Below are positions 9,586 through 18,609 of a stretch of DNA of 64,000 nt, piece after piece. Location: assembly GCA_020638095.1 (NCBI GenBank), contig JACKJF010000004.1:496001-560000 (forward strand). Direction: 5' to 3'. The position numbers were made by a program, and so were the translations under genes. The notes below the pieces were generated by a model. The model had not been told where the DNA came from, searched no databases, and saw nothing but the letters and a program-made list of their open reading frames with translations. Position 1 is the first letter of the stretch, and each line of letters opens with the position of its first letter. Source of the stretch: Hyphomicrobiaceae bacterium (GTDB lineage: Bacteria; Pseudomonadota; Alphaproteobacteria; Rhizobiales; Devosiaceae).

Positions 9586-9902
9586 TGAGCCTGCAACGGC
9601 CGAATTTGTGGAGAGCCGGAGCGAGGAGCCTAACGAAACTGAAGGTGACTGGCCCGGCGCGGCTTATGAAGAGGCCACTCAAACCGCTGCCGGACCAGTC
9701 TCCCTACGGACCCAGGAATTGCGGCGGACCTGAGAAAAGCCGTAGGGCGGACCCAGCGATGAATTTCACCAGAGGGTCTGACCGGATTTTTACCCGGCGG
9801 CCGCGGCAAAGCCAAAGCAAATCTGGCACTTGCGGGCGCCAAATCAGTTTCTTAGTGAAGCATTAACCCTAACTGGTTGGTTCTTAACCAACCTGCCGAA
9901 GA
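9586..9902. other. Noncoding gap between rpmG and pleD
   Basis: A 317-base stretch with no convincing gene. One plus-strand frame is open but its product is basic, low in complexity and unlike any family I know. CCCTACGG and CCGTAGGG lie about 36 bases apart in the middle (near 9703-9752), and a hairpin sits next to the pleD stop (listed separately). Confidence 0.5.
9875..9893 (-). terminator. Hairpin just after pleD
   Basis: Perfect 8-bp stem GGTTGGTT/AACCAACC with a 3-base loop, ten bases beyond the pleD stop. No T run follows on the minus strand, so it may be an mRNA-end hairpin and not a classic terminator. Confidence 0.4.
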
Positions 9903-11273
9903 TCAGGCCGCGTCGAAGATAACCCGGTTCCTGCCGCCTTCTTTCGCGCGATAAAGGGCCACGTCTGCACGCTTCAAAAGCATGTCGGGCGTGTCACGTT
10001 CCACGTTGCTGATGGCGAGCCCGACCGACACGGTCACAGGAATGACTTGCCCGCCGCCCGTGTCGAACGGCTGTTCGCCGACCGCCGAACGGATACGTTC
10101 GCCGATGGCTTCCGCCTGCCTCTGGCTGATGTCGGGCATCAGAACCACGAATTCCTCGCCGCCATACCGGCAGGCCAGATCGACGCCACGGATATTGCGT
10201 TGCACGCGCGTCGAGAATTCCTTCAGGATCATGTCGCCGGCATCGTGGCCGTATTGATCGTTGACGCGCTTGAAGTGATCGATGTCGAGCATCATCACCG
10301 CAAGCGCGCGATCCTGTTCGCGCGCCTTTTCCAGCATGATGCCAACGTGCCGGTCGAAATAACGCCGATTATAGAGACCCGTCAGTTCGTCCGTGACGGC
10401 CATGGCCAGGGTCGTGTTGACGCTCTCGCGCAATTCGGCCGCATAGCGCTGGCGGCGGATCTGGGTCCGCACCCGCGCCACCAGTTCGTGCCGCTCGATC
10501 GGGCGATAGATGAAATCGTTGACCCCGAGATCGAGACCACGGACCACGCGCGCCCGGTCGGCAGGTTCCGCGACCAGGATGATCGGCAGGCCGCGCGTCC
10601 GTTCGAGTGTCCGCAATTGCGATACGACCCTCAGCGGGTCGAAGTTCTTGAGGGCCATCGAAATCAGCGCAACCTCGAAATCCGCCATTGCCGCGTGCAT
10701 GGCGATGGAGGTCGGATCGCGCATCACCGTGACCTGGTGCTCGCCCGAGAGGAGATTGTAGAACCGCTCGGCGCTGAGCGCATCGTCATCGACCAGAAGG
10801 ATCCGGCCATTTGCCGTGCCGATTTCGGCCATGACGACTTCGCCGTCTTCCGCGGCCAGTTGCTGCGACGTGCGGGCACGCGCCCTGAGCTCGTCGGTCA
10901 GAATCTTGAGCCGCACCAGGCTTTTGACGCGCGCCAGAAGCTGGATGTCCTCAGGGGGCTTGGTCAGAAAATCGTCGGCGCCGCTTTCGAGACCCTGCAC
11001 CCGATCGCTCGGCTGGTCGAGCGCCGTGATCATGACGATGGGAATGTGCTGCGTCCGCCGGTCCGATTTGAGGTGGCGGCACACTTCGAAACCGTCCATG
11101 TCCGGCATCATCACGTCGAGAAGGACAATGTCGATGTCCTTGTCGTGGCAGATATCTATTGCCTGCTGACCTGAATAGGCCGGCACCACGTCGAAATACT
11201 CCGCGGTCAGACGCGCTTCGAGCAGTTTGACGTTCGTTGGAATATCATCGACGACCAGCACACGTGCCGTCAT
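9903..11273 (-). CDS. pleD: Diguanylate cyclase response regulator PleD
   Basis: Makes cyclic di-GMP when phosphorylated; in Caulobacter it drives the swarmer-to-stalked change. It has 456 residues: receiver 1 (VLVVDDIPTN; phosphoacceptor in LLDVMMPDMDG), receiver 2 (about residues 155-275) and a GGDEF domain with active site GGEEF. An RGVD inhibitory site lies five residues before GGEEF, so product feedback is expected. Receiver 2 has the acidic DDD cluster but a serine where the phospho-aspartate should be (LISMAL) and arginine for the conserved lysine, as expected for an adaptor domain. It lies 35 bases after divK, in the classic divK-pleD operon. Confidence 0.96.
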   Translation of the reverse strand: MTARVLVVDDIPTNVKLLEARLTAEYFDVVPAYSGQQAIDICHDKDIDIVLLDVMMPDMDGFEVCRHLKSDRRTQHIPIVMITALDQPSDRVQGLESGADDFLTKPPEDIQLLARVKSLVRLKILTDELRARARTSQQLAAEDGEVVMAEIGTANGRILLVDDDALSAERFYNLLSGEHQVTVMRDPTSIAMHAAMADFEVALISMALKNFDPLRVVSQLRTLERTRGLPIILVAEPADRARVVRGLDLGVNDFIYRPIERHELVARVRTQIRRQRYAAELRESVNTTLAMAVTDELTGLYNRRYFDRHVGIMLEKAREQDRALAVMMLDIDHFKRVNDQYGHDAGDMILKEFSTRVQRNIRGVDLACRYGGEEFVVLMPDISQRQAEAIGERIRSAVGEQPFDTGGGQVIPVTVSVGLAISNVERDTPDMLLKRADVALYRAKEGGRNRVIFDAA

Positions 11274-11308
11274 GACCGCCCCCTACGCAGAACTAGAAAA
11301 AGGACTGG

Positions 11309-11683
11309 CTACTTCGCCGGGCCAATATAGGAGGCAATGGTTTCCAAAAAGTGAGGCACGGAAATCGGCTTGGAAATATAGCCCTCGCAACCGCCCTCGC
11401 GGATGCGCTCTTCGTCGCCCTTCATGGCAAAAGCGGTGACCGCGATGACCGGGATCGGCGCGAGTTCCTCGTCTTCTTTCAGCCACTTGGTGACCACAAG
11501 GCCCGAGACCTCGGGAAGCTGGATATCCATGAGTATGAGATCGGGATGGTGCGCCCGGGCCAGGTCAAGCGCCTCCAGCCCGTTTCGGGTCTGGATCGTG
11601 TCGTAACCCTGCGATTCGAGCAGATCGTGAAAGAGCTTCATGTTGAGCTCGTTGTCTTCGACGATCATGACCGTCTTGCCCAT
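11309..11683 (-). CDS. divK: Single-domain response regulator DivK
   Basis: A 124-residue receiver with no output domain. It shows the acidic pair in [10 protein letters not shown], the phosphoacceptor in LILMDIQLP (near residue 53), and the conserved Thr and Lys ([13 protein letters not shown]). DivK relays phosphate signals from DivJ/PleC kinases to the DivL-CckA-CtrA cell-cycle pathway in alphaproteobacteria. Its place directly before pleD supports DivK over a generic receiver. Confidence 0.95.
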   Translation of the reverse strand: MGKTVMIVEDNELNMKLFHDLLESQGYDTIQTRNGLEALDLARAHHPDLILMDIQLPEVSGLVVTKWLKEDEELAPIPVIAVTAFAMKGDEERIREGGCEGYISKPISVPHFLETIASYIGPAK

Positions 11684-11803
11684 GGACCCCTGCCCGCATC
11701 CAGCGTTCGAATATTCCGAACCTCCGCTAGCATGAAATGCTTAACTTTCGTAGAATCCGCACCTGTCCATAGTCCGATCCGGTTTCGGCCACTTGCGTTT
11801 CTG

Positions 11804-12076
11804 ATGAACCAACCTTCTGATATCAAAGTTGAATATGCAGAATTGGCCTTCGCTCATCTTTTGGCCGAGCCGGAGGAACTGGCGCGGTTCATGCAGGCTT
11901 CCGGCTACACGCCAGAGACCTTGAGGCGCGCCATCGATTCGCCCGAGCTCGGCACGGCACTCATCGACTATTTCGCCCAGAACGAAGCGTTGCTCCTCGC
12001 CCTTTGCGCCAATGCCGCAATCGATCCCGCCCATTTCATGCGGGTCTGGTCGCGCGACCAGATTCACGATGCATGA
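11804..12076 (+). CDS. DUF3572 family protein
   Basis: A 90-residue, mostly helical acidic protein that looks like DUF3572 (AFAHLLAEPEELARFMQASGYTPETLR...), a family found next to cell-cycle genes and dinB in alphaproteobacteria; function unknown. The start is the ATG at 11804 (MNQPSD); the longer open frame upstream runs through the divK promoter region. Its stop overlaps the dinB start by four bases, so it probably shares a transcript with dinB. Confidence 0.85.
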   Translation: MNQPSDIKVEYAELAFAHLLAEPEELARFMQASGYTPETLRRAIDSPELGTALIDYFAQNEALLLALCANAAIDPAHFMRVWSRDQIHDA

Positions 12077-13386
12077 GCGCCCCATCGGGACTTCCGCACC
12101 TCTGTCGGGACTGTCTCGCGACCTTTGAGGCCACGAATCAGGTCAGCAACTGCCCGGAATGCGGCTCGCCACGCCTTGTCGCCCATGAAGAGCTTCAAAC
12201 CCTCGGCATCGCACATATCGATTGTGACGCCTTTTATGCCAGCGTCGAAAAGCGCGACAATCCGGAGCTCCGCGACAAACCGCTGATTGTCGGCGGTGGC
12301 AAACGCGGGGTCGTATCGACCTGCTGCTACATCGCCCGGATGAGCGGGGTGCGTTCGGCCATGCCAATGGTCACCGCACTGCGCAAATGTCCAGACGCGG
12401 TCGTGGTTCGACCGGACATGAAGAAATATGTCGGCGTTTCCCGGCAAATTCGCGAACTGATGCTGGCCCTGACCCCGGAAGTCGAGCCGCTCTCGATCGA
12501 CGAGGCGTTCCTGGACCTGCGGGGCACGGAAAAACTTCACCATGCGTTTCCGGCACAATCCCTGGCCCGCATGGCGCTCGCCGTCGAACAGCAGATCGGC
12601 GTGACCGTTTCCGTCGGCCTTTCGCACAACAAGTTCCTTGCCAAAATCGCCTCGGACCTCGACAAGCCGCGCGGCATGGCCCTGATTGGCGTCGCCGAAA
12701 CGAAAAGCTTTCTCGCCCGCCAGCCGATTTCCATCATCTTCGGCGTTGGCAAGGTCATGACCGAGCGTCTGCGCCGCGACGGATTGGTGTCGATCGGTCA
12801 ATTGCAGACCATGCCCGCCAAGGATCTGATCAAGCGCTACGGAGAAATGGGCGCGCGCCTGGCTCATCTCGCCAGTGGTGAAGACCGCCGCCGCGTTTCG
12901 ACCAATCGCGCCGCCAAGTCGATCAGCAGCGAAACCACCTTTTTCGACGACATTTCCGATGCCTCGGAACTGCAGACCATCTTGCTCAACCTTTGCGAAA
13001 AGGTCGCGGACCGGCTGAAAAAGCAAAAACTTGTGGGTCACACCCTGACCCTCAAGCTCAAGACCGCCGGCTTCACCGTCCGCACCCGCGCCCGCCACCT
13101 CGCCCTGCCAACCCAGCTGGCCCACGTCATCTATGAGAACGCGGCGGACCTGCTGATCAAGGAGACAGACGGCACCAAATATCGCCTGATCGGCATCGGC
13201 CTTTCGGGGTTTGAGCCGGCCCACGATGGTGATCCGTCCGACCTTCTCGAGCCTCGCATCGCCAAAAAGGCCGCTGCCGAGCGCGCCATGGACGATGTAC
13301 GTCACAAATTCGGTCAGGATGCAGTTGTCAGGGGCCGGCTTTATCGGCAAAACAGGTCAGGCAAACTCCGCGATCCGGAACTCTAG
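12073..13386 (+). CDS. dinB: DNA polymerase IV with N-terminal zinc ribbon
   Basis: Y-family translesion polymerase, 437 residues. The catalytic core has HIDCDAFYASVEKRD (near residue 53), the acidic SIDEAFLD motif, a helix-hairpin-helix region (IFGVGKVM) and a little-finger domain. Before the core is a four-cysteine element, C11-x2-C14-x12-C27-x2-C30, absent from E. coli DinB but seen in alphaproteobacterial forms. The start is the ATG at 12073, overlapping the DUF3572 stop. I see no clear LexA box. Confidence 0.94.
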   Translation: MSAPSGLPHLCRDCLATFEATNQVSNCPECGSPRLVAHEELQTLGIAHIDCDAFYASVEKRDNPELRDKPLIVGGGKRGVVSTCCYIARMSGVRSAMPMVTALRKCPDAVVVRPDMKKYVGVSRQIRELMLALTPEVEPLSIDEAFLDLRGTEKLHHAFPAQSLARMALAVEQQIGVTVSVGLSHNKFLAKIASDLDKPRGMALIGVAETKSFLARQPISIIFGVGKVMTERLRRDGLVSIGQLQTMPAKDLIKRYGEMGARLAHLASGEDRRRVSTNRAAKSISSETTFFDDISDASELQTILLNLCEKVADRLKKQKLVGHTLTLKLKTAGFTVRTRARHLALPTQLAHVIYENAADLLIKETDGTKYRLIGIGLSGFEPAHDGDPSDLLEPRIAKKAAAERAMDDVRHKFGQDAVVRGRLYRQNRSGKLRDPEL

Positions 13387-13391
13387 GAACG

Positions 13392-13856
13392 ATGGCCTCT
13401 CCCCACGAAAAACTCGCCGAACTCGGCGTCGCGCTGCCCAAAGCCGCTGTGCCCAAGGCCAATTACGTTGCCGTTCGCCGATCCGGAAACCAGATCTACG
13501 TTTCCGGACAGGTCTCCGAGGGCGAGAACGGCATCATCACCGGCAAGCTCGGCGCCACGATGGACGTGACGGAAGGCGCGGCCGCGGCGCGCCGCTGCGC
13601 TCTCGCCGTTCTTGCACAGATCGAACAGAATGCCGGCGTGCCCCTCGACCGCATTGCCCAGGTCGTCAAGCTGGTTGTCATGGTCAATTCCACGCCGGAT
13701 TTCACTGCGCAGCCGCAGGTCGCCAATGGCGCGTCGGACCTTCTGGTCACGGTGCTTGGCGACGCCGGGCGGCACGCGCGTTCAGCCTTTGGCGTGGCTG
13801 CATTACCGCTGGGCGCCGCCGTCGAGATCGAGGCGATCGTGGACATTCGTGAATGA
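13392..13856 (+). CDS. RidA family protein
   Basis: A 154-residue member of the YjgF/YER057c/UK114 (RidA) superfamily, which hydrolyses reactive enamine/imine intermediates. The conserved pattern YVSGQV, the A-x-N-A-L-A-like block (RRCALAVLAQIEQ) and ARSAFGVAALPLGAAVEIEAI are visible. The GARSA-like arginine of true RidA enzymes appears as HARSAFG. It starts six bases after dinB, and its stop overlaps the next gene. It could be a non-archetypal subfamily member, so its substrate is open. Confidence 0.88.
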   Translation: MASPHEKLAELGVALPKAAVPKANYVAVRRSGNQIYVSGQVSEGENGIITGKLGATMDVTEGAAAARRCALAVLAQIEQNAGVPLDRIAQVVKLVVMVNSTPDFTAQPQVANGASDLLVTVLGDAGRHARSAFGVAALPLGAAVEIEAIVDIRE

Positions 13857-14614
13857 GCGAACTCACGGAGGTGCTTGCGCGCCCGATCGCGCACCGGGGT
13901 TTGCATAATCTGGGTAGTGGCATCATCGAGAATACCCTTCCAGCATTTGAACGTGCGATGAAGGGTGGCTACGGCATCGAATGCGATCTGCAAATGAGCG
14001 GCGACGGGGTCCCCATCGTCTTTCACGACGAAACGCTTGATCGGTTGACCTCTCAGTCCGGCCGGGTTTCGACACTGAGCGCCGGCCAGCTTGATCGAGT
14101 CCGGATCAAGGACAGCGCAGTCGAAACCTCGCCGCCCCGGTTTGCCGCCCTTCTGGAGCTCATCAATGGCAAGGTGCCGCTGGTTGTCGAGCTCAAGCAC
14201 CAGTCACAAGGATCCAACCTCGCCTTTTCCGACGCGGCCAACGACGTGGCAAAAGCCTACAAGGGGCCGCTGGTCTTCAAGAGTTTCAGCCCGCACATTC
14301 TCGTTCACTTGCACAATGTGGGCTGCACGCGCCCGCTTGGCATCATTGTCGAAGGCTATCGCGATCCCGCCTATCGCGCCGAGCTGACGGCGTGGCAGCG
14401 TTTCAAGCTTCGTCACCTGTTGCATTATCCGCAGTCGCGTTTCGACTTCATCTCCTGCGATCATGCCGAACTCACCCTGCCCGCGGTCCGGCTCTTCCGG
14501 CGCATGGGCAAGCCGGTCACCACCTGGACAGTCAGATCGCCGGAGGATGAACAGAAGGCTCGCCGCGACGCCGACCAGATCGTGTTCGAAGGATACCTGC
14601 CGAAAATTGGCTAG
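13853..14614 (+). CDS. Glycerophosphodiester phosphodiesterase family protein
   Basis: Expected to cleave glycerophosphodiesters to glycerol-3-phosphate and an alcohol. It has 253 residues, with the family opening IAHRGLHN and ENTLPAFERAM, the metal-binding IECDLQMSGDGVPIVFHDETLDRLT region (about residues 45-68) and the late KPVTTWTV block. There is no signal peptide, so it acts in the cytoplasm (UgpQ type). The start overlaps the RidA stop by four bases. Confidence 0.93.
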   Translation: MSELTEVLARPIAHRGLHNLGSGIIENTLPAFERAMKGGYGIECDLQMSGDGVPIVFHDETLDRLTSQSGRVSTLSAGQLDRVRIKDSAVETSPPRFAALLELINGKVPLVVELKHQSQGSNLAFSDAANDVAKAYKGPLVFKSFSPHILVHLHNVGCTRPLGIIVEGYRDPAYRAELTAWQRFKLRHLLHYPQSRFDFISCDHAELTLPAVRLFRRMGKPVTTWTVRSPEDEQKARRDADQIVFEGYLPKIG

Positions 14615-15767
14615 TTCCGAATTCACCGTCAGAACCATCGCGCGCATCGACGAGGTTGCGCCGGTGGCATGGGACGGGCTTTTGCCGCAAACCAATGGAA
14701 AGCCGGACAACCCGTTCGCACGTCACGATTTCCTGTCCGCGCTCGAGACAAGCGGTTGCGCCAGCCCTGCCACGGGCTGGCGGGCGCAGCACATCGTCAT
14801 CGAACACGGCAAGGACCTGTTGGCCGCTCTGCCGCTTTACCTCAAGTCCCATTCGCGCGGTGAGTACGTGTTCGATTTCGGCTGGGCCGATGCCTTCGAA
14901 CGTGCCGGCGGCCGCTACTATCCGAAACTTCAATGCGCCATTCCGTTCACCCCGGCCTCGGCGCCAAAATTTCTGACAAAGCCCGGCCACGCCGCGCTGA
15001 AGCCTCAGCTTCTCGCGGCGGCTGAAGAACTTGCGCGAAACAACGGAATTTCGTCGGTTCACGCGACCTTTCTATCCGAAGAAGAGCTGCAACTTGCCGA
15101 GGAACGGCTCTGGCTAACCCGATATGATACGCAGTTTCACTGGGAAAATCAGGGCTTTGCCGATTTCGATGCGTTTCTGGAGAACCTCTCGTCGCGAAAG
15201 CGAAAGGCCATCCGCAGGGAACGCAGTTCCGTCGCTGAAACCGGTCTCGACATCGTCTGGAAAACGGGCAGCGACATAAGCGAAGCCGATTGGGACCACT
15301 TCTTCGCCTTCTACATGGATACGGGGTCCCGCAAATGGGGCCAGCCCTACCTGAATCGGGAATTCTTCTCGCTTCTGACCGAACACATGGCCGATCAGGT
15401 CGTGTTGATGTTTGCGCTACGGAACCAGAAACCAATTGCGGGCGCTCTCAACTTCCTGGGGTCCGACACGCTTTTCGGCCGCTACTGGGGCGCGACCGAG
15501 CATGTTCCCTTCCTCCATTTCGAACTCTGCTACTATCAGGCGATCGACTTTGCGATCGCGCACAGGCTTCCGTGTGTGGAAGCCGGTGCCCAGGGCGAAC
15601 ACAAGCTCGCGCGCGGATATGCGCCCGCCATCACGCGTTCGGCGCATTACATCACCCATGCCGGACTTCGCGACGCAATCGCCAATTTCCTTGAAACCGA
15701 GCGGCGCAGCGTGTTGCGCAACAACGAGATTCTGGCAGACTACGCGCCATTCAAAAAGACCAACTGA
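14607..15767 (+). CDS. FemAB/GNAT-like N-acyltransferase (DUF482, COG3146 type)
   Basis: About 386 residues from a TTG at 14607, which overlaps the previous stop by eight bases and has a GAAGGA-like ribosome site upstream; the longer frame upstream is only a shadow of the phosphodiesterase. The pattern KRKAIRRERSS, GRYWGATE, FELCYYQAIDFAI and EAGAQGEHKLARGY is typical of the DUF482 group of GNAT-fold proteins, which have been linked by similarity to peptidoglycan-type aminoacyl transferases. The real substrate is unknown. It sits between the phosphodiesterase and a HIT protein in a tight run of genes. Confidence 0.88.
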   Translation: MASSEFTVRTIARIDEVAPVAWDGLLPQTNGKPDNPFARHDFLSALETSGCASPATGWRAQHIVIEHGKDLLAALPLYLKSHSRGEYVFDFGWADAFERAGGRYYPKLQCAIPFTPASAPKFLTKPGHAALKPQLLAAAEELARNNGISSVHATFLSEEELQLAEERLWLTRYDTQFHWENQGFADFDAFLENLSSRKRKAIRRERSSVAETGLDIVWKTGSDISEADWDHFFAFYMDTGSRKWGQPYLNREFFSLLTEHMADQVVLMFALRNQKPIAGALNFLGSDTLFGRYWGATEHVPFLHFELCYYQAIDFAIAHRLPCVEAGAQGEHKLARGYAPAITRSAHYITHAGLRDAIANFLETERRSVLRNNEILADYAPFKKTN

Positions 15768-15783
15768 AGAAAGACCAACCGCC

Positions 15784-16206
15784 ATGCCGTCCTACGATCC
15801 GGACAATATCTTCGCCAAAATCCTTGCCGGCGACATTCCCTCGGTGAAGGTGTTCGAAAATGACGACTGCATCGCCATCATGGACGTCTTCCCGCAGACA
15901 GAAGGGCACTGTCTCGTCATCCCGCGGGCGCCGTCGCGCAACATTCTTGACGCCGACCCGGCATCGCTCGCCGCCACGGTTCCGCATGTGCAGAAGCTCG
16001 CCAAAGCGGTGAAATCCGCGCTCGGCGCTGACGGGATACGGGTCATGCAGTTCAATGAAACACCGTCCGGGCAGACGGTTTTTCATCTGCACTGGCACGT
16101 CATGCCGATTTACGAAGGACAATCGCTTGGCGCCCATGCCGGTGGTGGAATGGCCGACACGGCCAAACTTGAGGTGTTGGCTGAAAAAATCCGCGCAGCC
16201 CTTTGA
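15784..16206 (+). CDS. HIT family nucleotide-binding protein
   Basis: A 140-residue histidine-triad protein (HINT-like nucleoside phosphoramidate hydrolase family). The triad is HLHWHVMP near residue 99; other family blocks are NIFAKILAGDIPSVKV, GHCLVIPR and NETPSGQTVFH. The start is the ATG at 15784; upstream in-frame codons overlap the preceding gene. It is the last gene of the run and is followed by a convergent hairpin shared with clpA. Confidence 0.95.
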   Translation: MPSYDPDNIFAKILAGDIPSVKVFENDDCIAIMDVFPQTEGHCLVIPRAPSRNILDADPASLAATVPHVQKLAKAVKSALGADGIRVMQFNETPSGQTVFHLHWHVMPIYEGQSLGAHAGGGMADTAKLEVLAEKIRAAL

Positions 16207-16211
16207 ATGAA

Positions 16212-16234
16212 AAGGCGGGCATTGCGCCCGCCTT
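16212..16234. terminator. Shared hairpin between convergent HIT gene and clpA
   Basis: Stem AAGGCGGGC (16212-16220) pairs with GCCCGCCTT (16226-16234) around a 5-base loop. It lies between two converging stop codons. T runs are poor on both sides, so termination strength is uncertain. Confidence 0.6.
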
Positions 16235-16237
16235 CGT

Positions 16238-18601
16238 TCATTTCGTTTCGGCTTCTTCGTCCTTTGCGTCCTGCTTGGTGCCGGACTTTTTTCGCGCCGG
16301 ACCCTTGATCGCCTTGGGCCGGGCGGGCGCCGGCGGCGCCGTCACTAGCTCAAGCTTCGCATCGTCGCCCTCGCCGACCACCACGACCCGGACCGAGCCG
16401 CCGTTTTCAAGCACGCCGAACAGCACTTCGTCGGCCAAAGGCTTCTTGACATATTCCTGGATGACGCGCGCCAACGGCCGCGCACCCATGGTTTCGTCAT
16501 AGCCACGCTCAGCCAGCCAGTCCGTCGCTTCGGGCGTCAGCGTGATCGTCACATTCCGCTCGGCCAACTGGGTTTCGAGTTGCAGCACGAATTTCTCGAC
16601 GATCCGGTAGACGACTTCGCGCGGCAGCGGCGCGAAGGAAATGATCGCGTCGAGCCGGTTGCGGAACTCGGGCGAGAACATGCGGTTGATTGCATCCTCA
16701 TCGTCGCCGGCCTGCCGCGAGCGCCCGAAACCAATTGGCGCCTTGGCAAGCTCCGTCGCCCCGACATTCGAGGTCATGATCAGAACGACGTTGCGGAAAT
16801 CCACCGTCTTGCCGTTGTGGTCGGTCAGCTTGCCGTGGTCCATGACCTGCAAAAGGACGTTGAACAGGTCCGGATGCGCCTTCTCGATCTCGTCCAGCAA
16901 CACCACGCAATGCGGATGCTGGTCGACACCGTCGGTCAGAAGGCCGCCCTGGTCGAACCCCACATAGCCCGGCGGTGCGCCGATCAGCCGCGAAACGGTA
17001 TGCCGTTCCATGTATTCCGACATGTCGAACCTCAAGAGTTCGACGCCAAGTGTGTCGGCGAGTTGCCGCGCCACCTCGGTCTTGCCAACGCCGGTCGGGC
17101 CGGTGAAGAGGTAGGAGCCAATCGGCTTTTCAGGTTCCCGCAGCCCGGCCCGCGCCAGTTTGATCGACGCCGCAAGGGCTTCGATCGCCTTGTCCTGGCC
17201 GAACACGACCTGCTTGAGGCTAGTCTCGAGATTGCCCAGCAATTCCGCATCCGAGCGTGAGACGCTACGCGGCGGAATGCGCGCCATCGTGGCAATCGTT
17301 GCCTCGATTTCGGGGACATCGATCGTCGCCTTGCGGTCCTCGGCCTTCAGAAGCATCTGGCTTGCGCCGGTCTCGTCGATCACGTCGATCGCCTTGTCCG
17401 GCAGCTTGCGGTCGTTTATGTAGCGGTCCGACAGCTCCACCGACGCCTTGATCGCATCATCGGTATATTCGACCTTGTGGAATTTCTCGTAATAGGGCTT
17501 GAGGCCCTGCATGATCTCGATTGCTTCGGGAATGGTCGGCTCGTTGACGTCGATCTTCTGGAACCTCCGCGCCAGGGCCCGGTCCTTTTCGAAGAACTGC
17601 CGGTATTCCTTGTAGGTCGTCGAACCGATGCAGCGGATTGCGCCGGAAGCCAGTGCCGGCTTCAAAAGATTGGAAGCGTCCAGCGCCCCGCCTGAGGTGG
17701 CGCCCGCCCCGATCACCGTGTGGATTTCGTCGATGAAGAGCACGATGTTCTCGCGCTTTTCGAGTTCCTTCATCACACCCTTGAGGCGCTCCTCGAAATC
17801 GCCGCGATAGCGCGTGCCGGCTAACAACGCGCCCATGTCGAGCGCATAGACCTCGACGTCCATCAGGACCTCGGGCACGTCCTTTTCGACGATCTTGCGG
17901 GCAAGCCCTTCGGCGATGGCCGTTTTGCCAACGCCCGCGTCGCCGACATAGAGCGGATTGTTTTTCGAGCGGCGGCACAGAACCTGGATGGTCCGGTTGA
18001 GTTCCGCCATCCGGCCGATCAGCGGATCGACCTTTCCATCCCGCGCCTTCTGGTTGAGGTTGACGCAGAACTCCTCGAGCGGCGACGCCTTCTGCGGCGT
18101 TTCGCCCTCGGCGGGACCCTCTTCACTGCTCGAACCCCGAATGGGCCGGTTCACGCTTTCACCCGACTTGGTGATGCCGTGCGAGATGAAATTGAGCGCA
18201 TCGAGCCGCGTCATGTCCTGCTGTTCGAGGAAATAGGCGGCATGGGATTCCCGCTCGGCGAAGATCGCGACCAGAACGTTGGCGCCGGTTACCTCGTCGC
18301 GTCCGGAGGATTGAACGTGAATGACCGCCCGCTGGATGACCCGCTGGAAGGCCGCCGTTGGACGCGCATCCTGTCCGGCCCCGTTGATCAGCCCTTCGAG
18401 TTCCTCGGAAACAAAGGTTTCGAGCTCTGCACGCAACTCTTCGACGTCGACGTCGCAACCCTTGAGCACGGCAACGGCATCCTCGTCGTCGAGCAACGAC
18501 AAAAGCAGATGTTCCAGGGTTGCGAGCTCGTGATGATGCTCGCGCGCCAGGTTCATTGCCTGATGCAGGGCCTTTTCCAATCCACGCGAAAACGAGGGCA
18601 T
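16238..18601 (-). CDS. clpA: ATP-dependent Clp protease ATP-binding subunit ClpA
   Basis: AAA+ unfoldase that feeds substrates, including ClpS-delivered N-degron proteins, into ClpP. It has 787 residues from the ATG at 18601 (MPSFSRGLEKAL): two Clp-N repeats, a D1 ATPase with GDAGVGKTA and LFIDEIHTV, and a D2 ATPase with GPTGVGKTEV and VVLLDEIEKAH. The ClpP-docking loop IGFGRS follows the D2 Walker B. The C-terminus is basic. It begins nine bases after clpS, as an operon. Confidence 0.97.
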   Translation of the reverse strand: MPSFSRGLEKALHQAMNLAREHHHELATLEHLLLSLLDDEDAVAVLKGCDVDVEELRAELETFVSEELEGLINGAGQDARPTAAFQRVIQRAVIHVQSSGRDEVTGANVLVAIFAERESHAAYFLEQQDMTRLDALNFISHGITKSGESVNRPIRGSSSEEGPAEGETPQKASPLEEFCVNLNQKARDGKVDPLIGRMAELNRTIQVLCRRSKNNPLYVGDAGVGKTAIAEGLARKIVEKDVPEVLMDVEVYALDMGALLAGTRYRGDFEERLKGVMKELEKRENIVLFIDEIHTVIGAGATSGGALDASNLLKPALASGAIRCIGSTTYKEYRQFFEKDRALARRFQKIDVNEPTIPEAIEIMQGLKPYYEKFHKVEYTDDAIKASVELSDRYINDRKLPDKAIDVIDETGASQMLLKAEDRKATIDVPEIEATIATMARIPPRSVSRSDAELLGNLETSLKQVVFGQDKAIEALAASIKLARAGLREPEKPIGSYLFTGPTGVGKTEVARQLADTLGVELLRFDMSEYMERHTVSRLIGAPPGYVGFDQGGLLTDGVDQHPHCVVLLDEIEKAHPDLFNVLLQVMDHGKLTDHNGKTVDFRNVVLIMTSNVGATELAKAPIGFGRSRQAGDDEDAINRMFSPEFRNRLDAIISFAPLPREVVYRIVEKFVLQLETQLAERNVTITLTPEATDWLAERGYDETMGARPLARVIQEYVKKPLADEVLFGVLENGGSVRVVVVGEGDDAKLELVTAPPAPARPKAIKGPARKKSGTKQDAKDEEAETK

Positions 18602-18609
18602 ATGGGCTC

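Noticed and set aside
9567..9866. Plus-strand 99-codon frame after rpmG
   Set aside because: It begins inside the rpmG terminator, is rich in Arg/Pro/Ser and matches nothing I know.
12064..13350. Minus-strand open frame of 428 codons opposite dinB
   Set aside because: dinB on the plus strand has all polymerase motifs; the opposite product has none.
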